From: Hydractinia symbiolongicarpus
Lineage: Eukaryota > Cnidaria > Hydrozoa > Anthoathecata > Hydractiniidae
Reading direction: 5' to 3'
Length of the DNA: 64,000 nucleotides
NCBI RefSeq assembly: GCF_029227915.1
Contig: NC_079883.1
Location: 31,436,001-31,500,000 of the forward strand
Shown: in pieces, positions 45,898 to 56,640 of the stretch
How positions within the stretch are numbered: position 1 is the stretch's first letter
How the letters are laid out: each line of letters opens with the position of its first letter
Program-made: the position numbers and the translations under genes
Notes under the pieces: model-generated
What the model saw: the letters and a program-made list of their open reading frames with translations, nothing else
Told to the model about the DNA's origin: nothing
The model's database searches: none

Positions 45898-48528
45898 ATT
45901 AAACTTCTTTTATTCAGCGTCTCATCAAAAATGAAAACATTTTTGAAAACTACAAGTCTCATGCGTTTTAGTGGTGAAAAAAAAATTTAAAAAATCGTTC
46001 GGGAAATGAGTTTACTCCCTGGGTACTTTCTTTGTATACATTCGACTATACGGGCCAAGCCCGGGATTTACGGGAAAAAGCCGGTTTTCGTTTGCCGGCG
46101 ATTAAACTTCTTTTATTCAGCGTCTCATCAAAAATGAAAACATTTTTGAAAACTACAAGTCTCATGCGTTTTAGTGGTGAAAAAATAAATTAAAAAATCG
46201 TTCGGGAAATGAGTTTACTTCCTGGGTACTTTCTTTGTATACTTTTGACTATACGGGCCATGCCCGGGATTTACGGGAAATCGCAAGTTTTCGTTTGCCG
46301 GCGATTAAACTTCTTTTATTCAGCGTCTCATCAAAAATGAAAACATTTTTGAAAACTACAAGTCTTATGCGTTTTAGTGGTGAAAAAATAATTTAAAAAA
46401 TCGTTCCGGAAATGAGTTTACTCACAGGGTACTTTCTTTGTATACATTCGACTATACGGGCCAAGCCCGGGATTTACGGGAAAAAGCCGGTTTTCGTTTG
46501 CCGGCGATTAAACTTCTTTTATTCAGCGTCTCATCAAAAATGAAAACATTTTTGAAAACTACAAGTCTCATGCGTTTTAGTGGTGAAAAAATAAATTAAA
46601 AAATCGTTCGGGAAATGAGTTTACTTCCTGGGTACTTTCTTTGTATACTTTTGACTATACGGGCCATGCCCGGGATTTACGGGAAATCGCAAGTTTTCGT
46701 TTGCCGGCGATTAAACTTCTTTTATTCAGCGTCTCATCAAAAATGAAAACATTTTTGAAAACTACAAGTCTTATGCGTTTTAGTGGTGAAAAAATAATTT
46801 AAAAAATCGTTCCGGAAATGAGTTTACTCACAGGGTACTTTCTTTGTATACATTCGACTATACGGGCCAAGCCCGGGATTTACGGGAAATCGCGGGTTTT
46901 CGTTTGCCGGCAGTTAAACTTCTTTTATTCAGCGTCTGATCAAAAATGAAAACATTTTTGAAAACTACAAGTCTCTTGCGTTTTAGTAGTAAAAAAAAAA
47001 AATTAAAAAATCGTTCGGGAAATGAGTTTACTCCCTGGGTACTTTCTTTGTATACATTCGACTATACGGGCCAAGCCCGGGATTTACGGGAAATCGCGGG
47101 ATTTCGTTTGCCGGCGATTAAACCTCCTTCATTAAGCGTCTCATCAAAAATGAAAACATTTTTGAAAACTAAAAGTCTCATGCGTTTTAGTGGTAAAAAA
47201 AAAAAATCGTTCGGGAAATGAGTTTACACCCTGGGTACTTTCTTTGTATAATTTTGACTATACGGCCGAGTCCGGGATTTACGGGAAATCGCAGGTTTTC
47301 GTTTGCCGGCGATTAAACTTCTTTTATTCAGCGTCTCATCAAAAATGAAAACATTTTTGAAAACTACAAGTCTCATGCGTTTTAGTGGTGAAAAAATAAA
47401 TTAAAAAATCGTTCGGGAAATGAGTTTACTTCCTGGGTACTTTCTTTGTATACTTTTGACTATACGGGCCAAGCCCGGGATTTACGGGAAATCGCGGGTT
47501 TTCGTTTGCCGGCGATTAAACTTCTTTTATTCAGCGTCTCATCAAAAATGAAAACATTTTTGAAAACTACAAGTCTTATGCGTTTTAGTGGTGAAAAAAT
47601 AATTTAAAAAATCGTTCCGGAAATGAGTTTACTCACAGGGTACTTTCTTTGTATACATTCGACTATACGGGCCAAGCCCGGGATTTACGGGAAATCGCGG
47701 GTTTTCGTTTGCCGGCGATTAAACCTCTTTCATTAAGCGTCTCATCAAAAATGAAAACATTTTTGAAAACTACAAGTCTCTTGCGTTTTAGTAGTAAAAA
47801 AAAAAAATTAAAAAATCGTTCGGGAAATGAGTTTACTCCCTGGGTACTTTCTTTGTATACATTCGACTATACGGGCCAAGCCCGGGATTTACGGGAAATC
47901 GCGGGTTTTCGTTTGCCGGCGATTAAACCTTTTTCATTAAGCGTCTCATCAAAAATGAAAACATTTTTGAAAACTACAAGTCTCATGCGTTTTAGTGGTA
48001 AAAAAAAATTTAAAAAATCGTTCGGGAAATGAGTTTACTTCCTGGGTACTTTCTTTGTATATATTCGACTATACGGGCCAAGCCCGGGATTTACGGGAAA
48101 TCGCGGGATTTCGTTTGCCGGCGATTAAAGCTTTTTCATTAAGCGTCTCATCAAAAATGAAAACATTTTTGAAAACTGCAAGTGTCATGCGTTTTAGTGG
48201 TGAAAAGATAATTTAAAAAATCGTTTTGGAAATGAGTTTACTTACAGGGTACTTTCTTTGTATACTTTTGACTATACGGGCCGAGTCCGGATTTACGGGA
48301 AGTCGCGGATTTTCGTTTGTCGGCGATTAAACTTCTTTTATTCAACGTCTCATCAAAAATGAAATCATTTTTAAAAACTACAAGTCTCATGGGTTTTAGT
48401 GGTGAAATAATAATTTAAAAAATCGTTCGGGAAATGAGTTTACACCCTGGGTACTTTCTTTGTATACTTTTGACTATACGGGCCGAGTCCAGGATTTACG
48501 GGAAATCGCAGGTTTTCGTTTGCCGGCG

Positions 48529-48615
48529 ATTAAACTTCTTTTATTCAGCGTCTCATCAAAAATGAAAACATTTTTGAAAACTACAAGTCTCATGCGTTTT
48601 AGTGGTGAAAAAGTA
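48529..48615 (+). repeat. 87 bp truncated monomer
   Basis: ATTAAAC at 48529 and 48616; the AAAAAGTAATT joint, 2718 bp after the copy at 45811. Confidence 0.9.
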
Positions 48616-50638
48616 ATTAAACTTCTTTTATTCAGCGTCTCATCAAAAATGAAAACATTTTTGAAAACTACAAGTCTCATGCGTTTTAGTGGTAAAAAAA
48701 AAAATTAAAAAATCGTTCGGGAAATGAGTTTACACCCTGGGTACTTTCTTTGTATACTTTTGACTATACGGGCCGAGTCCAGGATTTACGGGAAATCGCA
48801 GGTTTTCGTTTGCCGGCGATTAAACTTCTTTTATTCAGCGTCTCATCAAAAATGAAAACATTTTTGAAAACTACAAGTCTCATGCGTTTTAGTGGTAAAA
48901 AAAATTTAAAAAATCGTTCGGGAAATGAGTTTACTCCCTGGGTACTTTCTTTGTATACATTCGACTATACGGGCCAAGCCCGGGATTTACGGGAAATCGC
49001 GGGATTTCGTTTGCCGGCGATTAAACTTCTTTTATTCAGCGTCTCATCAAAAATGAAATCTTTTTTAAAAACTACAAGTCTCATGGGTTTTAGTGGTGAA
49101 ATAATAATTTAAAAAATCGTTCGGGAAATGAGTTTACACCCTGGGTACTTTCTTTGTATACTTTTGACTATACGGGCCGAGTCCGGGATTTACGGGAAGT
49201 CGCGGGTTTTCGTTTGCCGGCGATTAAACTTCTTTTATTCAGCGTCTCATCAAAAATGAAAACATTTTTAAAAACTACAAATCTCATGGGCTTTAGTGGT
49301 GAAATAATATCTTAAAAAATCGTTCGGGAAATGAGTTTACACCCTGGGTACTTTCTTTGTATACTTTTGACTATACGAGCCGAGTCCGGGATTTACGGGA
49401 AATCGCTGGTTTTCGTTTGCCGGCGATTAAACTTCTTTTGTTCAGCGTCTGATCAAAAATGAAAACATTTTTGAAAACTACAAGTCTCAAGCGTTTTAGT
49501 GGTGAAAGAAAAATTTAAAAAATCGTTCGGGAAATAAGTTTATTCCTTGGGTACTTTCTTGTATACATTCGACTATACGGGCCAAGCCCGGGATTTACGG
49601 GAAATCGCGGGATTTCGTTTGCCGGCGATTAAACCTCTTTCATTAAGCGTCTCATCAAAAATGAAAACATTTTTGAAAACTACAAGTCTCATGCGTTTTA
49701 GTGGTAAAAAAAATTTAAAAAATCGTTCGGGAAATAAGTTTATTCCTTGGGTACTTTCTTTGTATACATTCGACTATACGGGCCAAGCCCGGGATTTACG
49801 GGAAATCGCGGGATTTCGTTTGCCGGCGATTAAACCTCTTTCATTAAGCGTGTCATCAAAAATGAAAACATTTTTGAAAACTGCAAGTCTCATGCGTTTT
49901 AGTGGTAAAAAAAAAATTTAAAAAATCGTTCGGAAAATGAGTTTACTCCCTGGGTACTTTCTTAGTATACATTCGACTATACGGGCCAAGCCTGGGATTT
50001 ACGGCAAATCGCGGGATTTCGTTTGCCGGCGATTAAACCTTTTTCATTAAGCGTCTCATCAAAAATGAAAACATTTTTGAAAACTACAAGTCTCATGCGT
50101 TTTAGTGGTAAAAAAAAATTTAAAAAATCGTTCGGGAAATGAGTTTACTTCCTGGGTACTTTCTTTGTATATATTCGACTATACGGGCCAAGCCCGGGAT
50201 TTACGGGAAATCGCGGGATTTCGTTTGCCGGCGATTAAAGCTTTTTCATTAAGCGTCTCATCAAAAATGAAAACATTTTTGAAAACTGCAAGTGTCATGC
50301 GTTTTAGTGGTGAAAAGATAGTTTAAAAAATCGTTTTGGAAATGAGTTTACTTACAGGGTACTTTCTTTGTATACTTTTGACTATACGGGCCGAGTCCGG
50401 ATTTACGGGAAGTCGCGGATTTTCGTTTGTCGGCGATTAAACTTCTTTTATTCAACGTCTCATCAAAAATGAAATCATTTTTAAAAACTACAAGTCTCAT
50501 GGGTTTTAGTGGTGAAATAATAATTTAAAAAATCGTTCGGGAAATGAGTTTACACCCTGGGTACTTTCTTTGTATACTTTTGACTATACGGGCCGAGTCC
50601 AGGATTTACGGGAAATCGCAGGTTTTCGTTTGCCGGCG

Positions 50639-50725
50639 ATTAAACTTCTTTTATTCAGCGTCTCATCAAAAATGAAAACATTTTTGAAAACTACAAGTCT
50701 CATGCGTTTTAGTGGTGAAAAAGTA
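50639..50725 (+). repeat. 87 bp truncated monomer
   Basis: ATTAAAC at 50639 and 50726; the AAAAAGTAATT joint, 2110 bp after the copy at 48529. Confidence 0.9.
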
Positions 50726-52547
50726 ATTAAACTTCTTTTATTCAGCGTCTCATCAAAAATGAAAACATTTTTGAAAACTACAAGTCTCATGCGTTTTAGT
50801 GGTAAAAAAAAAAATTAAAAAATCGTTCGGGAAATGAGTTTACACCCTGGGTACTTTCTTTGTATACATTCGACTATACGGGCCAAGCCCGGGATTTACG
50901 GGAAATCGCGGGATTTCGTTTGCCGGCGATTAAACTTCTTTTATTCAGCGTCTCATCAAAAATGAAATCTTTTTTAAAAACTACAAGTCTCATGGGTTTT
51001 AGTGGTGAAATAATAATTTAAAAAATCGTTCGGGAAATGAGTTTACACCCTGGGTACTTTCTTTGTATACTTTTGACTATACGGGCCGAGTCCGGGATTT
51101 ACGGGAAGTCGCGGGTTTTCGTTTGCCGGCGATTAAACTTCTTTTATTCAGCGTCTCATCAAAAATGAAAACATTTTTAAAAACTACAAATCTCATGGGC
51201 TTTAGTGGTGAAATAATATCTTAAAAAATCGTTCGGGAAATGAGTTTACACCCTGGGTACTTTCTTTGTATACTTTTGACTATACGAGCCGAGTCCGGGA
51301 TTTACGGGAAATCGCTGGTTTTCGTTTGCCGGCGATTAAACTTCTTTTGTTCAGCGTCTGATCAAAAATGAAAACATTTTTGAAAACTACAAGTCTCAAG
51401 CGTTTTAGTGGTGAAAGAAAAATTTAAAAAATCGTTCGGGAAATAAGTTTATTCCTTGGGTACTTTCTTGTATACATTCGACTATACGGGCCAAGCCCGG
51501 GATTTACGGGAAATCGCGGGATTTCGTTTGCCGGCGATTAAACCTCTTTCATTAAGCGTCTCATCAAAAATGAAAACATTTTTGAAAACTACAAGTCTCA
51601 TGCGTTTTAGTGGTAAAAAAAATTTAAAAAATCGTTCGGGAAATAAGTTTATTCCTTGGGTACTTTCTTTGTATACATTCGACTATACGGGCCAAGCCCG
51701 GGATTTACGGGAAATCGCGGGATTTCGTTTGCCGGCGATTAAACCTCTTTCATTAAGCGTGTCATCAAAAATGAAAACATTTTTGAAAACTGCAAGTCTC
51801 ATGCGTTTTAGTGGTAAAAAAAAAATTTAAAAAATCGTTCGGAAAATGAGTTTACTCCCTGGGTACTTTCTTAGTATACATTCGACTATACGGGCCAAGC
51901 CTGGGATTTACGGCAAATCGCGGGATTTCGTTTGCCGGCGATTAAACCTTTTTCATTAAGCGTCTCATCAAAAATGAAAACATTTTTGAAAACTACAAGT
52001 CTCATGCGTTTTAGTGGTAAAAAAAAATTTAAAAAATCGTTCGGGAAATGAGTTTACTTCCTGGGTACTTTCTTTGTATATATTCGACTATACGGGCCAA
52101 GCCCGGGATTTACGGGAAATCGCGGGATTTCGTTTGCCGGCGATTAAAGCTTTTTCATTAAGCGTCTCATCAAAAATGAAAACATTTTTGAAAACTGCAA
52201 GTGTCATGCGTTTTAGTGGTGAAAAGATAGTTTAAAAAATCGTTTTGGAAATGAGTTTACTTACAGGGTACTTTCTTTGTATACTTTTGACTATACGGGC
52301 CGAGTCCGGATTTACGGGAAGTCGCGGATTTTCGTTTGTCGGCGATTAAACTTCTTTTATTCAACGTCTCATCAAAAATGAAATCATTTTTAAAAACTAC
52401 AAGTCTCATGGGTTTTAGTGGTGAAATAATAATTTAAAAAATCGTTCGGGAAATGAGTTTACACCCTGGGTACTTTCTTTGTATACTTTTGACTATACGG
52501 GCCGAGTCCAGGATTTACGGGAAATCGCAGGTTTTCGTTTGCCGGCG

Positions 52548-52634
52548 ATTAAACTTCTTTTATTCAGCGTCTCATCAAAAATGAAAACATTTTTGAAAAC
52601 TACAAGTCTCATGCGTTTTAGTGGTGAAAAAGTA
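52548..52634 (+). repeat. 87 bp truncated monomer
   Basis: ATTAAAC at 52548 and 52635; the AAAAAGTAATT joint, 1909 bp after the copy at 50639. Confidence 0.9.
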
Positions 52635-54103
52635 ATTAAACTTCTTTTATTCAGCGTCTCATCAAAAATGAAAACATTTTTGAAAACTACAAGTCTCATG
52701 CGTTTTAGTGGTAAAAAAAAAAATTAAAAAATCGTTCGGGAAATGAGTTTACACCCTGGGTACTTTCTTTGTATACTTTTGACTATACGGGCCGAGTCCA
52801 GGATTTACGGGAAATCGCAGGTTTTCGTTTGCCGGCGATTAAACTTCTTTTATTCAGCGTCTCATCAAAAATGAAAACATTTTTGAAAACTACAAGTCTC
52901 ATGCGTTTTAGTGGTAAAAAAAATTTAAAAAATCGTTCGGGAAATGAGTTTACTCCCTGGGTACTTTCTTTGTATACATTCGACTATACGGGCCAAGCCC
53001 GGGATTTACGGGAAATCGCGGGATTTCGTTTGCCGGCGATTAAACTTCTTTTATTCAGCGTCTCATCAAAAATGAAATCATTTTTAAAAACTACAAGTCT
53101 CATGGGTTTTAGTGGTGAAATAATAATTTAAAAAATCGTTCGGGAAATGAGTTTACACCCTGGGTACTTTCTTTGTATACTTTTGACTATACGGGCCGAG
53201 TCCGGGATTTACGGGAAGTCGCGGGTTTTCGTTTGCCGGCGATTAAACTTCTTTTATTCAGCGTCTCATCAAAAATGAAAACATTTTTAAAAACTACAAA
53301 TCTCATGGGCTTTAGTGGTGAAATAATATCTTAAAAAATCGTTCGGGAAATGAGTTTACACCCTGGGTACTTTCTTTGTATACTTTTGACTATACGAGCC
53401 GAGTCCGGGATTTACGGGAAATCGCTGGTTTTCGTTTGCCGGCGATTAAACTTCTTTTGTTCAGCGTCTGATCAAAAATGAAAACATTTTTGAAAACTAC
53501 AAGTCTCAAGCGTTTTAGTGGTGAAAGAAAAATTTAAAAAATCGTTCGGGAAATAAGTTTATTCCTTGGGTACTTTCTTGTATACATTCGACTATACGGG
53601 CCAAGCCCGGGATTTACGGGAAATCGCGGGATTTCGTTTGCCGGCGATTAAACCTCTTTCATTAAGCGTCTCATCAAAAATGAAAACATTTTTGAAAACT
53701 ACAAGTCTCATGCGTTTTAGTGGTAAAAAAAATTTAAAAAATCGTTCGGGAAATAAGTTTATTCCTTGGGTACTTTCTTTGTATACATTCGACTATACGG
53801 GCCAAGCCCGGGATTTACGGGAAATCGCGGGATTTCGTTTGCCGGCGATTAAACCTCTTTCATTAAGCGTGTCATCAAAAATGAAAACATTTTTGAAAAC
53901 TGCAAGTCTCATGCGTTTTAGTGGTAAAAAAAAAATTTAAAAAATCGTTCGGAAAATGAGTTTACTCCCTGGGTACTTTCTTAGTATACATTCGACTATA
54001 CGGGCCAAGCCTGGGATTTACGGCAAATCGCGGGATTTCGTTTGCCGGCGATTAAACCTCTTTCATTAAGCGTCTCATCAAAAATGAAAACATTTTTGAA
54101 AAC

Positions 54104-56640
54104 TGCAAGTGTCATGCGTTTTAGTGGTGAAAAGATAATTTAAAAAATCGTTTTGGAAATGAGTTTACTTACAGGGTACTTTCTTTGTATACTTTTGACT
54201 ATACGGGCCGAGTCCGGATTTACGGGAAGTCGCGGATTTTCGTTTGCCGGCGATTAAACTTCTTTTATTCAGCGTCTCATCAAAAATGAAATCATTTTTA
54301 AAAACTACAAGTCTCATGGGTTTTAGTGGTGAAATAATAATTTAAAAAATCGTTCGGGAAATGAGTTTACACCCTGGGTACTTTCTTTGTATACTTTTGA
54401 CTATACGAGCCGAGTCCGGGATTTACGGGAAACCGCTGGTTTTCGTTTGCCGGCGATTTAACTTCTTTTGTTCAGCGTCTGATCAAAAATGAAAACATTT
54501 TTGAAAACTACAAGTCTCAAGCGTTTTAGTGGTGAAAGAAAAATTTAAAAAATAGTTCGGGAAATAAGTTTATTCCTTGGGTACTTTCTTTGTATACATT
54601 CGACTATACGGGCCAAGCCCGGGATTTACGGGAAATCGCGGGATTTCGTTTGCCGGCGATTAAACCTCTTTCATTAAGCGTCTCGTCAAAAATGAAAACA
54701 TTTTTGAAAACTACAAGTCTCATGCGTTTTAGTGGTAAAAAAAAAAATTAAAAAATTGTTCGGGAAATGAGTTTACACCCTGGGTACTTTCTTTGTATAC
54801 TTTTGACTATACGGGCCGAGTCCGGGATTTACGGGAAATCGCAGGTTTTCGTTTGCCGGCGATTAAACTTCTTTTATTCAGCGTCTCATCAAAAATGAAA
54901 ACATTTTTGAAAACTACAAGTCTCATGCGTTTTAGTGGTGAAAAAATAATTAAACTTCTTTTATTCAGCGTCTCATCAAAAGTGAAAATATTTTTGAAAA
55001 CTACAAGTCTCATGCGTTTTAGTGGTAAAAAAAAATTTAAAAAATCGTTCGGGAAATGAGTTTACTCCCTGGGTACTTTCTTTGTATACATTCGACTATA
55101 CGGGCCAAGCCCGGGATTTACGGGAAATTGCGGGTTTTCGTTTGCCGGCGATTAAACTTCTTTTATTCAGCGTCTCATCAAAAATGAAAACATTTTTAAA
55201 AACTACAAGTCTCATGGGCTTTAGTGGTGAAATAATAATTTAAAAAATCGTTCGGGAAATGAGTTTACACCCTGGGTACTTTCTTTGTATACTTTTGACT
55301 ATACGAGCCGAGTCCGAGATTTACGGGAAATCGCTGGTTTTCGTTTGCCGGCGATTAAACTTCTTTTGTTCAGCGTCTGATCAAAAATGAAAACATTTTT
55401 GAAAACTGCAAGTCTCATGCGTTTTAGTGGTAAAAAAAAAAATTAAAAAATCGTTCGGGAAATGAGTTTACACCCTGGGTACTTTCTTTGTATACTTTTG
55501 ACTATACGGGCCGAGTCCGGGATTTACGGGAAATCGCAGGTTTTCGTTTGCCGGCGATTAAACTTCTTTTATTCAGCGTCTGATCAAAAATGAAAACATT
55601 TTTGAAAACTACAAGTCTCAAGCGTTTTAGTGGTAAAAAAAAAATTTAAAAAATCGTTCGGAAAATGAGTTTACTCCCTGGGTACTTTCTTAGTATACAT
55701 TCGACTATACGGGCCAAGCCTGGGATTTACGGCAAATCGCGGGATTTCGTTTGCCGGCGATTAAACCTCTTTCATTAAGCGTCTCATCAAAAATGAAAAC
55801 ATTTTTGAAAACTGCAAGTGTCATGCGTTTTAGTGGTGAAAAGATAATTTAAAAAATCGTTTTGGAAATGAGTTTACTTACAGGGTACTTTCTTTGTATA
55901 CTTTTGACTATACGGGCCGAGTCCGGATTTACGGGAAGTCGCGGATTTTCGTTTGCCGGCGATTAAACTTCTTTTATTCAGCGTCTCATCAAAAATGAAA
56001 TCATTTTTAAAAACTACAAGTCTCATGGGTTTTAGTGGTGAAATAATAATTTAAAAAATCGTTCGGGAAATGAGTTTACACCCTGGGTACTTTCTTTGTA
56101 TACTTTTGACTATACGAGCCGAGTCCGGGATTTACGGGAAACCGCTGGTTTTCGTTTGCCGGCGATTTAACTTCTTTTGTTCAGCGTCTGATCAAAAATG
56201 AAAACATTTTTGAAAACTACAAGTCTCAAGCGTTTTAGTGGTGAAAGAAAAATTTAAAAAATAGTTCGGGAAATGAGTTTACTCCCTGGGTACTTTCTTT
56301 GTATACATTCGACTATACGGGCCAAGCCCGGGATATACGGGAAATCGCGGGATTTCGTTTGCCGGCGATTAAACCTCTTTCATTAAGCGTCTCATCAAAA
56401 ATGAAAACATTTTTGAAAACTACAAGTCTCAAGCGTTTAAGTGGTAAAAAAAAATTTAAAAAATCGTTCAGGAAATGAGTTTACACCCTGGGTACTTTCT
56501 TTGTATACATTCGACTATACGGGCCAAGCCCGGGATTTACGGGAAATCGCGGGTTTTCGTTTGCCGGCGATTAAACCTCTTTCATTAAGCGTCTCATCAA
56601 AAATGAAAACATTTTTGAAAACTACAAGTCTCATGCGTTT
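54104..56640 (+). repeat. Mixed C-rich block, counterpart of 3.0-8.4 kb
   Basis: About 12-13 units with type C at 54406, 55304 and 56115. The stretch up to about 55296 matches 2.9-4.24 kb at an offset of 51,055-51,056 bp, including the 87 bp unit. Two C units share GGGAAACCGCTGG and GGCGATTTAAC (54430 and 56140 regions), private to this block, and both are followed by AAATAGTTCGGG. No gene-like signal. Confidence 0.78.
54862..54948 (+). repeat. 87 bp truncated monomer
   Basis: The joint GAAAAAATAATTAAAC equals that at 3893, exactly 51,056 bp away. The unit downstream of the joint has private changes (AAAAGTGAAAATATTTTTG). Confidence 0.9.

Larger units (their letters stand above)
43725..48688 (+). 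repeat. HOR: 2718 bp unit (14 monomers, one truncated), 2 copies
   Basis: 43725-45970 recurs as 46443-48688. Markers at a shift of 2718: AAAAAGCC (43763 and 46481), K units (44292 and 47010) and the 87 bp short unit (45811 and 48529). 2718 plus the missing 116 bp equals about 14 full monomers. The DNA between the copies (45971-46442) is an extra two-unit repeat of the GGGAAAAAGCCGG / GGGCCATGCCC pair (408 bp spacing). Confidence 0.85.
47995..54103 (+). repeat. HOR triplet: 2110, 1909, 2110 bp
   Basis: Three near-identical copies begin at 47995, 50105 and 52014. Each has, in order, an AAAGCTTTTTC unit, a TCGTTTTGG/CTTACAGGG unit, a GTCCGGATTTACGGGAAGTC unit with TTTGTCGGCG, GTCCAGGATTT with the 87 bp short unit, an A/B hybrid, B, C (49376, 51285, 53395) and A units with AAATAAGTTTATTCC. 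The middle copy lacks one monomer of 201 bp. 2110 plus 116 is about 11 full units. This is the most homogeneous part of the window. Confidence 0.87.
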
